From the NCBI RefSeq assembly GCF_041206865.1, contig NZ_JBGEDP010000001.1, forward strand, positions 4,092,001 to 4,156,000: DNA of 64,000 nt, read 5' to 3'. The position numbers and the translations under genes are program-made. This DNA comes from Mycobacterium sp. HUMS_12744610. Lineage in GTDB: Bacteria; Actinomycetota; Actinomycetes; Mycobacteriales; Mycobacteriaceae. How positions within the stretch are numbered: the first letter of the stretch is position 1; the number at the start of each line of letters is the position of its first letter. The notes below the pieces were generated by a model. It was not told the DNA's origin, made no database searches, and saw only the letters and a program-made list of their open reading frames with translations. Shown piece by piece: positions 46,757 to 56,135 of this stretch.

Positions 46757-47407
46757 ATGAACATCTCCGCGGAGCTGTCCGACATCTCCTCCTACGGGGG
46801 CTTCTTTGCACTGACCGTCGGCGGCGACGCCGCGGGATGGCATCCGGTCGGCCGGTCCTACGCCGACGGGTGCGCCGATCTGATCGACGCCACTCTCGCG
46901 CGGTACCGCACCACGGAGCTGCGGGTCGGCGCCTCCCTGGTCCAGCTCGGGCACGCCGCCCGGCTGTGGTCCCCGGTCCTCGCCTGCGCGCTGGCCCACG
47001 GCGTCGTCCCGGATCTGAGCGGCCTGCAGCGCGCCGACGACGGGGCCCGGCTGCGCCTGCCCGAAGCCGTCGGGGAACTCGTCGACCGCGACTCGCCTTC
47101 GCCGCAGACGTTGTACCGCGTCGTCGTGCGGGACCACATGGAACCGCTCGCGGCGGGGCTGCGGGTGAAGCCGGCGCCTGCGCTGCTGGCCGGCAACATC
47201 GCGTCGGCCCTCGTCGGGGCGTCGCATGCGCTGCTCGCCGCCCGCCCTGACCTGCGGGAGCCCGTCGTCAGGGTCACCGGCGCGCTGCTGAGCACCGGCG
47301 TGCTGGCCGACACGATGAGCGGCTGTGACCTGTCGTTCCGGCGCCGCAGCTGCTGCCTCTTCTACCGCACCCCCGCCGGTTCCACGTGCGGCGACTGTGT
47401 GCTCTAG
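46757..47407 (+). CDS. FhuF-like [2Fe-2S] protein
   Basis: Predicted ferric-siderophore reductase-like iron-sulfur protein of 216 residues. The decisive feature is the C-terminal SCCLFYRTPAGSTCGDCVL: a CC-X10-C-X2-C set, the [2Fe-2S] ligand pattern of FhuF. Upstream, the globular helical domain (RVGASLVQLGHAARLWSP, ALVGASHALLAARPDLREP) matches the FhuF shape but lacks a membrane segment, so it is cytoplasmic. ATG 46757 has AGGGAAG before it. It is divergent from recA and shares an intergenic region with an SOS box; no IdeR box was found. In M. tuberculosis this position holds a different small gene. Confidence 0.8.
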   Translation: MNISAELSDISSYGGFFALTVGGDAAGWHPVGRSYADGCADLIDATLARYRTTELRVGASLVQLGHAARLWSPVLACALAHGVVPDLSGLQRADDGARLRLPEAVGELVDRDSPSPQTLYRVVVRDHMEPLAAGLRVKPAPALLAGNIASALVGASHALLAARPDLREPVVRVTGALLSTGVLADTMSGCDLSFRRRSCCLFYRTPAGSTCGDCVL

Positions 47408-47432
47408 TGCCCTTTAGCGCGCCGAACCCGCC

Positions 47433-47639
47433 TCACCACTGGTCGCGGGGCACGTCGAAGTCGACGCACAATGCCCGCCACACGTCGCGGGGCTCGACGC
47501 CCTCCTCGATCGCCTGGGCGGCGGTCCGGCCCTCCAGGCCGGTCAGCGCGTGGTCCGCCAGCACCGACGGGCCGTACGCGGCGCCGAACCGCAACACGAC
47601 CCGCTCGTGGAACTCCGTTAGCCGCACGCCCGCCAACAT
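47433..47639 (-). CDS. DUF3046 family small protein (Rv2738c homologue)
   Basis: A 68-residue protein, mostly helical, with the conserved VRLTEFHERVVLRFGAAYGPSVLADHAL block and a Trp/Asp C-terminus (VPRDQW). ATG 47639 is the start. It is convergent with the FhuF-like gene and lies 10 bp after the glycosyltransferase gene on the same strand. The family is conserved across Actinobacteria; function unknown. Confidence 0.87.
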   Translation of the reverse strand: MLAGVRLTEFHERVVLRFGAAYGPSVLADHALTGLEGRTAAQAIEEGVEPRDVWRALCVDFDVPRDQW

Positions 47640-47649
47640 ACCCAGACGG

Positions 47650-48819
47650 TCAGGCCGCCCCCAACGCGAGCGCGTCGTGGCAGACCCGCACCGGATCGGC
47701 CAGGCCGGCGGCGCCGGCCGCGGCCGCCTGCGCGGCCCGGCGACAACCCGGCGACGACAGCACCTCGGTGACGGCGGCCACCAGCGCGTCGGCCGTCAAC
47801 GGCCGGACCAGCCGCCCGCTGCCCTGGCGGACCACCCGGTTGGCGATCTCCCACTGATCCCCGCCGCCCGGGACCACGACCAGCGGCACCCCGGCCAGCA
47901 GCGCCTTGGCCACCATCCCGTGACCGCCCCCGCAGATCACCAGGTCCGCGCGCCTCAGCAACTCGTCCTGGCGGCCCAGCCCCACGACCGCCCACGGCGG
48001 CGCCGTCAGCTCGGCGCCGCCCAGCCGCGAGACCACCACCCGCGATCCCGCCGGGAGCGTCTCGCCCGGCGTCAGGCACGCCAGCGCGACCTCGGCCAGG
48101 CCCTCGGCCCCGGTCAGGGCGGTCGACGGCGCGACCACCACGACCGGCCCGGGGCCGTCGGGGATCTCCAACACCCGTTCGGTGGGTTCGAAGTGCAGCG
48201 GTCCGACGACGACGGCGTCAGCCGGCCAGTCCGGGCGGGGCACCTCCAGCGCGGGCAGGGTGGCGATCAGCCGACGCAGCGGCCCGGGGTCGCGGGCCGG
48301 CAAGCCGATCCCGGCGCGGGCGGTGGCCCGCTGCCGCAGCCCGGCACGCCACGACCGCGCGGTCAGGGCCCGCATCGTGGCATCCCACAGCCGGCCGCGG
48401 ACACCCGTGCCCGGGGCCAGCCCGCTGCCGATCGGCGGCAGCCCTTTCGACGGCAGGTAGAGCGGATGCGGGTCGAGCTCGACCCAGGGAATCCCCAGCA
48501 GCTCGGCGGCCATGCCGCCGCCCGCGGTGATGACGTCGGACACCACCAGGTCGGGCGCCAGGTCGCGCAGCGCCGGCGCGTTGAGGACGGCCATGCGGGC
48601 CGCGCGCAGGTGGATCCTGGCCCCGGCGTCCAGGTCGTCGTCGGTGGCGGCCAGGCCGTCCAGCACGGCGGCGTCCAGACCCGCGGCGCGGGCGGTGTCG
48701 AGCCACTCGGCACCGGTGAACAGCGTGGGCGCGTCACCGGCCTCGGCGAAGCGCCGGCACAGTGCAATCGCGGGGAACGAGTGCCCGGGATCAGGCCCAG
48801 CTACCACGGCGACGCGCAT
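47650..48819 (-). CDS. GT1-type glycosyltransferase (Rv2739c homologue)
   Basis: UDP-sugar-dependent glycosyltransferase of 389 residues. The N-terminal Rossmann half (RVAVVAGPDPGHSFPAIALCRRFAEAG) fits the acceptor side, and the C-terminal half holds the donor-binding block around LVICGGGHGMVAKALLAGVPLVVVPGGGDQWEIANRV, matching the GT1/MGT signature. ATG 48819 is supported by the conserved start and by the length of the M. tuberculosis protein; the 11 residues encoded before it are not family-like. Acceptor unknown. Confidence 0.88.
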   Translation of the reverse strand: MRVAVVAGPDPGHSFPAIALCRRFAEAGDAPTLFTGAEWLDTARAAGLDAAVLDGLAATDDDLDAGARIHLRAARMAVLNAPALRDLAPDLVVSDVITAGGGMAAELLGIPWVELDPHPLYLPSKGLPPIGSGLAPGTGVRGRLWDATMRALTARSWRAGLRQRATARAGIGLPARDPGPLRRLIATLPALEVPRPDWPADAVVVGPLHFEPTERVLEIPDGPGPVVVVAPSTALTGAEGLAEVALACLTPGETLPAGSRVVVSRLGGAELTAPPWAVVGLGRQDELLRRADLVICGGGHGMVAKALLAGVPLVVVPGGGDQWEIANRVVRQGSGRLVRPLTADALVAAVTEVLSSPGCRRAAQAAAAGAAGLADPVRVCHDALALGAA

Positions 48820-48872
48820 CCGCTTCACCCTGCCACAGCGCGCGGGCGCCATCCTGACCTACGCTGGCAAGC

Positions 48873-49304
48873 ATGACCGAGCTGACCGAAGCCGGCGTGG
48901 CGAACACTCGCACGGTCGAGCGTTTCCTGAACGCCTTGCAGGACGCGGACTACGAGACGGCGGACGCCGCCCTCGCCGACGACCTCGTCTACGAGAACGT
49001 CGGGTTGCCCACGATCCACGGCCGCGCCAGGGCGATGAAGCTCTTCCGTCGCATGGACGGGCGCGCCGCCTTCGAGGTGAAGATCCACCGCATCGCCGCC
49101 GACGGAGCGGCGGTGCTCACCGAACGCACCGACGCGCTGATCTTCGGCCCGCTGCGGCTGCAGTTCTGGGTGTGCGGCGTGTTCGAGGTGCACGAAGGGA
49201 GAATCACGTTGTGGCGGGACTACTTCGACTTCTTCGACATGATGAAGGCCACCGCCCGCGGGGTGGCGGCGCTGGCGCTGCCCTCGCTCAAAGCAACGTT
49301 CTAG
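48873..49304 (+). CDS. ephG: Limonene-1,2-epoxide hydrolase-like protein EphG
   Basis: Epoxide hydrolase of the LEH/NTF2-like fold, not the alpha/beta type. Of 143 residues, the cone-shaped barrel uses an Asp-Arg-Asp set; visible candidates are ERTDAL (Arg and Asp, about residue 90) and LWRDYFD (Asp about 113). VCGVFEVHEGRITLW is a typical strand. ATG 48873 was chosen; an in-frame upstream extension is antisense-like. The gene is divergent from the glycosyltransferase and 16 bp before the DUF5313 gene. Confidence 0.88.
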   Translation: MTELTEAGVANTRTVERFLNALQDADYETADAALADDLVYENVGLPTIHGRARAMKLFRRMDGRAAFEVKIHRIAADGAAVLTERTDALIFGPLRLQFWVCGVFEVHEGRITLWRDYFDFFDMMKATARGVAALALPSLKATF

Positions 49305-49320
49305 CCGACGGCCGAGGCTG

Positions 49321-49719
49321 ATGAGCGACAACGGCACCCGCACCCGACCGAACGCCTTGCAGTACCTGCGCTACTGCTACGGGCGCCGGCTGCCCGACTC
49401 GATGCGCGACTGGGTGCGCCGCGACCTGGCCGGCAAGGGCGCCACCAGGCGGATGATGCTGCGGGTCGCGGTCCCGGCCGTGCTGGTCTTGGCCCCGTTC
49501 TGGCTGATCCCGACGACGCTGGACGTCCACCTGAGCATGACCCTGCCGATCCTCATCCCGTTCGTGTACTTCTCGCATGCGCTCAACAAGGTGTGGCGTC
49601 GGCACATGCTGCAAGTGCACGGCCTGGACCCCGATCTCGTCGACGAACAAGCCCGCCGGCGCGATGCCCACATCCACCGGTCGTACGTCGAACGCTACGG
49701 ACCCAGGTCCGGGGACTAG
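49321..49719 (+). CDS. DUF5313 family membrane protein
   Basis: A 132-residue protein with two transmembrane helices (about 46-64, VAVPAVLVLAPFWLIP, and 68-86, LSMTLPILIPFVYFSHALN). The N-terminal block is conserved (PNALQYLRYCYGRRLPDSMRDWV) and the C-terminus is cytoplasmic and charged. ATG 49321 is the start. In M. tuberculosis this location holds PE_PGRS47 and the pspN gene; here only this protein separates ephG from pspM. Function unknown. Confidence 0.83.
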   Translation: MSDNGTRTRPNALQYLRYCYGRRLPDSMRDWVRRDLAGKGATRRMMLRVAVPAVLVLAPFWLIPTTLDVHLSMTLPILIPFVYFSHALNKVWRRHMLQVHGLDPDLVDEQARRRDAHIHRSYVERYGPRSGD

Positions 49720-50522
49720 TCAGCGCGCGGCAGCCCGCCGAGTTCGTCGAACGCCTGCGCCCACCCGACCAGGCGATCGGTGGCCTGCGTCAGCTCGTCG
49801 CGGTAGCGCTGCGACGCCGCCGATCCGCCGCTGGCCGAAGACACCACTTGGGCTGCGGCGGTGACCATTTCGTTGTACTGACGCACACCGGAACTCAGCT
49901 GCGCGGTGAACGCGTTGATGGTGGGCACCAGATGCGCCCGCGACGACTCCGAATACCGCGCGGCCCGCTCCATCGACACCACCTCGGCGGCGGTGGCCGC
50001 CATGGCCGCCGAGGTCCTGGCCGCCGCCGCGGTCAGGTCGCCCAGTTCGGCGGCCGGCAGCATGGCTCCCCGCTCCATCACGCCCACGAGCGAGTGAAAC
50101 CCCCGTTCGGAGGCGCCCAGCGCGTACATCGCGGGCCGCGCCGCCGAACCGGGCGGCGGCAGCCGGCGGGCGCCGGCGGGTGGTCCCGACGGCAGCGGCT
50201 CCGCCTTGAGCCAGCGGTAGCGCAACAGCAGCAACGTCGCCGGAATCGCCTGCACGACCGCGATGGCACCGGTGATCTGCAGCAGCAGTACGAACCAGCC
50301 CCAGGCCGCCAGCAGTGCCGTCACCACCGCCCAGAACAGGCACCCGGCGCTGAAGATCAATCCCCACCGCAGCGCGCGGCGACGGCGGCGGATCAGCCGG
50401 GCGCGCGGATCCGCGGCCGCGCTGAGCCGCCGGGCGAGCAGCTCGGAGAGCTCCGCGGCGGTGCCCAGACCTCGCTGCAGCAGCGTGCGCCACAGCCCGC
50501 GCTGACTCGAGTTCACCGCCAT
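49716..50522 (-). CDS. pspM: Phage-shock envelope stress protein PspM (Rv2743c homologue)
   Basis: Membrane partner of PspA in the mycobacterial Psp-like system. The 268-residue protein has a basic N-terminus, two transmembrane helices (about 54-74, LRWGLIFSAGCLFWAVV, and 82-100, WFVLLLQITGAIAVVQAIP). A basic linker and a C-terminal helical coiled-coil domain follow (about 150-265, AARTSAAMAATAAEVVSMERAARYSE). ATG 50522 is used; a GTG six bases later is possible. It follows pspA by 25 bp and belongs to the clgR-pspA-pspM unit. No pspN (Rv2742c) is present downstream. Confidence 0.88.
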   Translation of the reverse strand: MAVNSSQRGLWRTLLQRGLGTAAELSELLARRLSAAADPRARLIRRRRRALRWGLIFSAGCLFWAVVTALLAAWGWFVLLLQITGAIAVVQAIPATLLLLRYRWLKAEPLPSGPPAGARRLPPPGSAARPAMYALGASERGFHSLVGVMERGAMLPAAELGDLTAAAARTSAAMAATAAEVVSMERAARYSESSRAHLVPTINAFTAQLSSGVRQYNEMVTAAAQVVSSASGGSAASQRYRDELTQATDRLVGWAQAFDELGGLPRAD

Positions 50523-50547
50523 TCCGAAAACCCCGAAGAGCCCGCGG

Positions 50548-51363
50548 CTACTGGCCGTACGGCTGTTCGGGCACCGCCTGTCCGGTGGTCTCGGCGGGCG
50601 CGGCAGCGGGAGGGGCGGCGGTGCCGCCCGTCGGCAGCGCTTCGCCGCGCATCGAGGCGCGGATCTGCTCGAGGCGGGAATGGCCGGCCATCTGCACGCC
50701 GGCCTGCTCGACCTCGAGCATGCGGCCCTGCACGGAACCCTGGGCCAGCTCGGCGGCACCGATCGCGTTGGCGTAGCGGCGTTCGATCTTGTCGCGGACC
50801 TCGTCGAGGCTGGGTACGTTGCCCGGCGCGGCGATCTCGCTCATCGACCGCAGCGAGGCGCTCACCTGCTCCTGCATCTTGGCCTGTTCGAGCTGGCTGA
50901 GCAGCTTGGTGCGCTCGGCGATCTTCTGCTGCAGCACCATCGCGTTCTGTTCGACGGCCTTCTTGGCCTGGCCGGCCGCGCTCAGTGCCTGGTCGTGCAG
51001 CGTCTTGAGGTCCTCGACGCCCTGCTCGGCGGTCACCAGCTGGGCCGCGAAGGCCTCGGCGGCGTTGCTGTATTCGGTGGCCTTGTTGGCGTCACCGGCG
51101 GCAGTGGCCTGGTCGGCCAGCGTCAGCGCCTGACGGACGTTGACCTGCAGCTTCTCGATGTCGGCCAGCTGCCGGTTGAGCCGCATCTCGAGTTGGCGCT
51201 GGTTGCCGATCACCTGCGCCGCCTGCTGGGTCAGCGCCTGATGGGTGCGCTGCGCTTCCTCGATGGCCTGCTGGATCTGCACTTTGGGGTCGGCGTGCTC
51301 GTCGATCTTCGCGTTGAACAGCGCCATCAGGTACTTCCACGCTTTGACGAACGGGTTGGCCAT
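50548..51363 (-). CDS. pspA: Phage-shock protein A homologue, 35-kDa antigen
   Basis: Membrane-maintenance coiled-coil protein of the PspA/IM30 family (M. tuberculosis Rv2744c). The 271-residue protein is helical throughout, with an amphipathic start ([20 protein letters not shown]). A long coiled coil covers about 20-200, with the typical [18 protein letters not shown] region, and the C-terminus is Pro/Ala-rich. ATG 51363 has a GGAGC site. It lies 166 bp downstream of clgR, so the two are likely in one stress-inducible unit, and it directly precedes pspM. Confidence 0.93.
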   Translation of the reverse strand: MANPFVKAWKYLMALFNAKIDEHADPKVQIQQAIEEAQRTHQALTQQAAQVIGNQRQLEMRLNRQLADIEKLQVNVRQALTLADQATAAGDANKATEYSNAAEAFAAQLVTAEQGVEDLKTLHDQALSAAGQAKKAVEQNAMVLQQKIAERTKLLSQLEQAKMQEQVSASLRSMSEIAAPGNVPSLDEVRDKIERRYANAIGAAELAQGSVQGRMLEVEQAGVQMAGHSRLEQIRASMRGEALPTGGTAAPPAAAPAETTGQAVPEQPYGQ

Positions 51364-51529
51364 GAGTAGCTCCACCTTCGCTTCCTGTGGGCCCGCTGCC
51401 CGAGGGCCGGCGGGGCCGTGTGTCGGACGCGGCCAGGGTGCGTGCGCCCGCCCTGTCGCTCAATTTAACGGGTCGGCACTGATAGCCCCACCCTTGCAGC
51501 TCGAACCCGGGACGTCCGATCCGGGCGTT

Positions 51530-51868
51530 TCAGGCCACGGCCAGGGACGGCACCGGCGGGATGACGACCTTGGTGTCGGCGTCGATGGTCGTGCCGCCGG
51601 GCCCACTGCCCGGCGCGGCGCGGACCGCACGCTCCTCGCTGGCCATCCGCTCGCCGGCGTCGGTCAGCACCGCGGACAGCGGCACGTCCAGCGCGTGGCA
51701 GATCGCGTTGAGCAACTCGCTGGAAGGCTCCTTGCGACCGCGCTCGACCTCGGACAGATATCCGAGGCTCACCCGCGCCGAATCGGACACCTCGCGCAGC
51801 GTCCGGCCCTGCGTCATCCGGGCCCCGCGAAGCACGTCGCCGATAACCTCGCGCACCAATGGCGGCAT
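51530..51868 (-). CDS. clgR: Transcriptional activator ClgR
   Basis: Helix-turn-helix activator of clp protease genes and of the psp genes. The 112-residue protein has the HTH in [20 protein letters not shown] followed by [30 protein letters not shown] (about 24-50), typical of the XRE/ClgR group. The C-terminus is hydrophobic (SLAVA) and in ClgR of other species marks the protein for ClpP degradation. ATG 51868 gives the length of the M. tuberculosis protein. Upstream lies a SigE-type promoter. Confidence 0.93.
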   Translation of the reverse strand: MPPLVREVIGDVLRGARMTQGRTLREVSDSARVSLGYLSEVERGRKEPSSELLNAICHALDVPLSAVLTDAGERMASEERAVRAAPGSGPGGTTIDADTKVVIPPVPSLAVA

Positions 51869-51903
51869 CCTGCTCTCCTTCAGTCCAGGCTCTTCACAGG
51901 GTG

Positions 51904-51931
51904 AACGGCGGCGGCGGTGGCGTTGGTTCCC
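51904..51931 (-). promoter_or_regulatory. SigE-type promoter of clgR-pspA-pspM
   Basis: GGGAAC (51931-51926), an 18-base spacer and CGTT (51907-51904) on the minus strand, about 35 bp before the clgR start. It fits the SigE-dependent promoter known for this operon in mycobacteria and has the same spacing as the promoter at 8445-8472. Confidence 0.8.
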
Positions 51932-51946
51932 GTTCGCGCCCGGCGA

Positions 51947-52537
51947 TCAGCGGGGCGTGCGCCGAACTTCGCGGACGGTCGAGATCACATAGTCGATCCC
52001 GGTGACCACCGTGAGTACGATCGCGGCGGCCATCACCACAGCCGCCGCGATCCGGAAGGGCCCCGACAGCGGGAGCACGAACAACCCGATCGCGACCGAC
52101 TGGACGACGGTCTTGAGTTTGCCGCCCCAGCTGGCCGGGATCACGCCGCGCCGGATCACCGCCAGGCGCAGCAGGGTCACCCCGACCTCGCGGGTCACGA
52201 TCACCCCGGTCACCCACCACGGCAGGTCGCCCAGCATCGACAGCGCGATCAGGGCCGAGCCGATCAGCGTCTTGTCGGCTATCGGATCGACGAAAGCGCC
52301 GAATTCCGTTGCCATGCCGTAATTGCGCGCCAGCAGGCCGTCGAACCGGTCGGTGATGCCCGCGACCGCGAAGATGGCGAAGGCCACGATGCGGCCGACG
52401 ATCTGGTGACCGTCGCCCACGAACAGGGCGAGCAGGAAGACCGGAACGAGCATCAACCGCACGCCGGTCAGGACATTAGCGAGGTTGGCTATCCGGGCGC
52501 GATCTGAGATCGGACTCGTTTGAGGGTGCCCGGACAC
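51947..52537 (-). CDS. pgsA3: CDP-diacylglycerol-glycerol-3-phosphate phosphatidyltransferase-like PgsA3
   Basis: Membrane phospholipid synthase. The 196-residue protein shows the CDP-alcohol phosphotransferase signature D-x2-DG-x2-AR-x8-G-x3-D-x3-D in TDRFDGLLARN then EFGAFVDPIADK (about 65-93), and 4-5 transmembrane helices (VFLLALFVGDG and so on). GTG 52537 is chosen since the upstream in-frame residues are not family-like; the M. tuberculosis protein is slightly longer. It is divergent from argA. Whether it makes phosphatidylglycerophosphate in vivo is not settled by sequence. Confidence 0.9.
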   Translation of the reverse strand: MSGHPQTSPISDRARIANLANVLTGVRLMLVPVFLLALFVGDGHQIVGRIVAFAIFAVAGITDRFDGLLARNYGMATEFGAFVDPIADKTLIGSALIALSMLGDLPWWVTGVIVTREVGVTLLRLAVIRRGVIPASWGGKLKTVVQSVAIGLFVLPLSGPFRIAAAVVMAAAIVLTVVTGIDYVISTVREVRRTPR

Positions 52538-52593
52538 GGCAACAGAATAGCGGTTGACCAGTTCACACGTCCCTGATGTCGATACTGTTACCC

Positions 52594-53118
52594 GTGACCG
52601 AAAGCCCTGAGGACCACCGTCCGGTAGTCCGGCGCGCGCGCACATCCGACGTCCCCGCGATCAAGCGGCTCGTCGACACCTACGCGGGCAAGATCCTGCT
52701 GGAAAAGAACCTGGTGACTCTCTACGAGGCCATCCAGGAGTTCTGGGTGGCCGAATGCCCCGAGAAGCCGGGCGAGGTGGTCGGCTGCGGGGCGCTGCAC
52801 GTGATGTGGGCCGACCTCGGCGAGATCCGCACCGTGGCGGTCGATCCCGCCATGACCGGGCGGGGCATCGGGCACGCGATCGTCGACCGGCTCCTCGAGG
52901 TCGCCCGCGAGCTGCAGCTGGAGCGGCTGTTCGTGCTGACCTTCGAGACCGAGTTCTTCGGCCAGCACGGGTTCACCGAGATCGAGGGCACGCCGGTCAC
53001 CGCGGAGGTCTTCGAGGAGATGTGCCGGTCCTACGACATCGGTGTCGCCGAGTTCCTGGACCTGAGCTACGTCAAGCCCAACATCCTGGGCAACTCCAGG
53101 ATGCTGCTGGTGCTCTGA
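52594..53118 (+). CDS. argA: Amino-acid N-acetyltransferase ArgA (GNAT type)
   Basis: N-acetylglutamate synthase of the short GNAT type found in mycobacteria (Rv2747), first step of arginine synthesis. The 174-residue protein has the acetyl-CoA loop motif EIRTVAVDPAMTGRGIGHAIVDRLL (about 74-98), with the Q/RxxGxG/A pattern as TGRGIG. GTG 52594 gives the M. tuberculosis length; ATG 52576 would add six residues. The C-terminus LSYVKPNILGNSRMLLVL is conserved. It is convergent with ftsK, 7 bp apart. Confidence 0.9.
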   Translation: MTESPEDHRPVVRRARTSDVPAIKRLVDTYAGKILLEKNLVTLYEAIQEFWVAECPEKPGEVVGCGALHVMWADLGEIRTVAVDPAMTGRGIGHAIVDRLLEVARELQLERLFVLTFETEFFGQHGFTEIEGTPVTAEVFEEMCRSYDIGVAEFLDLSYVKPNILGNSRMLLVL

Positions 53119-53125
53119 GCGCGCG

Positions 53126-55651
53126 CTACTCGTCGTCGGGGTCGCCGCCGTCGGCGTCGCTGCCGCCGCGGATCAGGGCCAGCGTGCCGGCCAGCTCGTC
53201 GGGCTTGACCAGCACCTCGCGCGCCTTGGAGCCCTCCGAGGGCCCGACGATGCCGCGGGTCTCCATCAGGTCCATCAGCCGGCCGGCCTTGGCGAACCCG
53301 ACACGCAGCTTGCGCTGCAGCATCGAGGTGGACCCGAACTGGCTGGACACCACCAGCTCGACCGCCTGCAGGAACACGTCCATGTCGTCGCCGATGTCGG
53401 GGTCGACGTCGGTGCGCTCCCCCGTCGGTTTGGCGGTGGTGACGCCCTCGGTGTACTCGGGTTCGGGGTCCTTGCAGGCGGTGACGACGGCCTGGATCTC
53501 CTCGTCGGTGATGAACGCGCCCTGCAGCCGGATGGGTTTGCCCGCGCCCATCGGCAGGAACAGGCCGTCGCCCATGCCGATCAGCTTCTCCGCGCCGGCC
53601 TGGTCCAGGATCACGCGGCTGTCGGTGAGCGAGGAGGTGGCGAATGCCAGCCGCGACGGCACGTTGGTCTTGATCAGGCCGGTGACCACGTCGACCGACG
53701 GCCGCTGCGTGGCCAGCACCAGGTGGATGCCCGCGGCGCGGGCCTTCTGGGTGATGCGCACGATGGCGTCCTCGACATCGCGCGGCGCGGTCATCATCAG
53801 GTCGGCCAGCTCGTCGACGATCGCGACGACGTACGGGTACGGCCGGTATACGCGCTGGCTGCCCAGCGGCGCCGTGATGGCACCGGAGCGCACCTTGGCG
53901 TTGAAGTCGTCGATGTGGCGCACCCGCGAGGCCTGCATGTCCTGGTAGCGCTGCTCCATCTCCTCGACCAGCCACGCCAGCGCGGCCGCGGCCTTCTTGG
54001 GCTGGGTGATGATCGGGGTGATCAGGTGCGGGATGCCCTCGTACGGCGTCAGCTCGACCATCTTCGGGTCGATCAGGATCATCCGGACCTCTTCGGGGGT
54101 GGCCCGGGCCAGCAGCGAGATCAGCATGGAGTTGACGAAGCTGGACTTGCCGGACCCGGTGGACCCGGCGACCAGCAGGTGGGGCATCTTGGCCAGGTTC
54201 GCCGAGATGAAGTCGCCCTCGATGTCCTTGCCCAGCCCGATCACCAGCGGGTGGTGGTCGCGGCGGGTCGACGGGGCGGTGAGCACGTCGGCCAGCCGCA
54301 CCATCTCCCGGTCGGTGTTGGGCACCTCGATGCCCACGGCGGACTTGCCGGGGATCGGGGCCAGCATGCGCACGCTCTCGGTGGCCACCGCGTAGGCGAT
54401 GTTCTTCTGCAGCGCGGTGATCTTCTCCACCTTGACGCCCGGCCCCAGCTCGACCTCGTAGCGCGTGACGGTGGGTCCCCGGGTACAGCCGGTGACGGCC
54501 GCGTCGACCTTGAACTGGGTGAGCACCTCGCCGATCGCGTCGGCCATGACGTTGTTGGCGGCGCTGCGCTTCTTGGGCGGGTCGCCGGCCACCAGCAGGC
54601 TCAGCGACGGCAGCGTGTAGGGCCCCTCGACGACCCGGTCCAGCCCGATGGTGTCCTGCTCCGCCTTGCCGCGCCGGCGGCCCTTGGCGGCGGGCTCGGG
54701 AACGGTCGGCACGTCGTCCTCGATCGGGGGCGGCCCGGCCTCGGCGTCACCGCCTGCGGAGGGCCACGCCTGCGGCTCGTTGTCGGGGTGGAAGGCCTCC
54801 TCGTCGTAGTAGCCGTCGGAGAAGTCCTCGGCGGCCGCGGGCGCCTCGTCGCCGGTTTCGTCGTACTCGTCGCCGTCGGGCTCGTCGGCGTAGTCGCGCT
54901 GGAACAGCCGGGTGCCGAACATGTCGCGCAGGACATCGGGCACCTCGCGGATCGTGGTGCCGGTCAGCAACAGCAGCCCGAACAGGGCGCCGATGAACAA
55001 CAGCGGCGCGGCGATCCAGGCCGTCAACCCGTCGCGCAGCGGCCCGCCGATGGCGAAACCGACGAAACCGGCGGCGCGGCGGCGCGCGTCGGGGTCCTCC
55101 GGCGATCCCGACCACAGGTGGCACAGGCCGAGGTAGGACAGGGCGATCAGGCTGCCGCCGAGGATCAGCCGCGGCCGGGTGTCGGGGTCGGGTTGGGTCC
55201 TCATCAGCGTCACCGCCACCGCGGCGGTGACCAGCGGCAGTAGCAGGACGCCCGAGCCGATGAAGGTCCGCAACAGCGTGTCGACCCAGGCGCCGACCGG
55301 GCGCGCGGCGTCGAACCACGAGCTCGCCGCGACCACGACCGAGACGCCGAGCAGGACCAGCGCGATGCCGTCGCGGCGGTGCCCGGGCTCGATGTCACGG
55401 GCCGCGTCGCGGGCCCGCCCGATCGACCGTGCCGCGCCGCCGGTGCCGCGTGCGGTCATCAGCCAGGCCGCCCGCGCCGCCCGCCCGCAGGTCACCCCAG
55501 CGGTGACCAGGAGCGAACGCTGCCGGCGCGGGCCGGGCCGGTTCGCCTTCTTGCGGGGGGGCGCCGGTCGCGCACTTCGGGACCCGCCCCGCGAAGTGGC
55601 CTTTGACCTGCTCGTTCGGTTTCCGGAGCGGGCGACGGTCTTACTAGCCAT
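53126..55651 (-). CDS. ftsK: Cell-division DNA translocase FtsK
   Basis: Septal DNA pump that segregates chromosome ends and positions XerCD recombination. The 841-residue protein has a basic low-complexity N-terminus (1-60), four transmembrane helices (about 85-240) and an acidic linker (about 245-360, [27 protein letters not shown]). The motor domain has Walker [17 protein letters not shown] (about 500) and Walker [16 protein letters not shown]-terminal gamma winged helix follows (about 755-825, [41 protein letters not shown]-binding). ATG 55651 is chosen; upstream in-frame residues are not family-like. Confidence 0.95.
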   Translation of the reverse strand: MASKTVARSGNRTSRSKATSRGGSRSARPAPPRKKANRPGPRRQRSLLVTAGVTCGRAARAAWLMTARGTGGAARSIGRARDAARDIEPGHRRDGIALVLLGVSVVVAASSWFDAARPVGAWVDTLLRTFIGSGVLLLPLVTAAVAVTLMRTQPDPDTRPRLILGGSLIALSYLGLCHLWSGSPEDPDARRRAAGFVGFAIGGPLRDGLTAWIAAPLLFIGALFGLLLLTGTTIREVPDVLRDMFGTRLFQRDYADEPDGDEYDETGDEAPAAAEDFSDGYYDEEAFHPDNEPQAWPSAGGDAEAGPPPIEDDVPTVPEPAAKGRRRGKAEQDTIGLDRVVEGPYTLPSLSLLVAGDPPKKRSAANNVMADAIGEVLTQFKVDAAVTGCTRGPTVTRYEVELGPGVKVEKITALQKNIAYAVATESVRMLAPIPGKSAVGIEVPNTDREMVRLADVLTAPSTRRDHHPLVIGLGKDIEGDFISANLAKMPHLLVAGSTGSGKSSFVNSMLISLLARATPEEVRMILIDPKMVELTPYEGIPHLITPIITQPKKAAAALAWLVEEMEQRYQDMQASRVRHIDDFNAKVRSGAITAPLGSQRVYRPYPYVVAIVDELADLMMTAPRDVEDAIVRITQKARAAGIHLVLATQRPSVDVVTGLIKTNVPSRLAFATSSLTDSRVILDQAGAEKLIGMGDGLFLPMGAGKPIRLQGAFITDEEIQAVVTACKDPEPEYTEGVTTAKPTGERTDVDPDIGDDMDVFLQAVELVVSSQFGSTSMLQRKLRVGFAKAGRLMDLMETRGIVGPSEGSKAREVLVKPDELAGTLALIRGGSDADGGDPDDE

Positions 55652-55820
55652 GGCGTTCAGCGTAGTCGCAAAGACAACATCTGCACCACCCGCCACACTG
55701 GTAACGATTCGGTCGCCGGCGCCGCGCCGGGCGTGTCGGCGGGACGCGTGAGTAGGGTGATCCACGTCATTCCCGCCCGCAACGCACCCAGCCGTTCACG
55801 GAGTCCCAGGAGGCCCTCGC

Positions 55821-56135
55821 ATGCCCGTCGTCGTCGTCGCCACCATGACCGTCAAGCCCGAATCGGTCGACACCGCCCGCGACATCCTCACCACCTCGGT
55901 CGAGGAAGTGCACGGCGAACCCGGATGCCAGCTGTATTCGCTGCACCAGTCGGGCGAGACGTTCGTCTTCGTGGAGCAGTGGGCCGACGAGGACGCGCTC
56001 AAGGCGCACAGCACCGCCCCCGCGGTCGCCAAGATGTTCACCGCGATCGGCGAGCACCTGGCCGGACAGCCCGACATCAAGATGCTGCAGCCGGTGCCCG
56101 CGGGCGACCGGGACAAGGGACAGTTGCGCGCGTAA
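55821..56135 (+). CDS. ABM-family monooxygenase (Rv2749 homologue)
   Basis: Small dimeric ferredoxin-like fold protein of 104 residues of the antibiotic biosynthesis monooxygenase family. The pattern [32 protein letters not shown] and [16 protein letters not shown] fits ABM, and the role may be redox or heme/quinone chemistry. ATG 55821 starts the frame; the length equals Rv2749. The stop overlaps the next start (TAATG), so it is co-translated with the downstream SDR. Confidence 0.88.
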   Translation: MPVVVVATMTVKPESVDTARDILTTSVEEVHGEPGCQLYSLHQSGETFVFVEQWADEDALKAHSTAPAVAKMFTAIGEHLAGQPDIKMLQPVPAGDRDKGQLRA

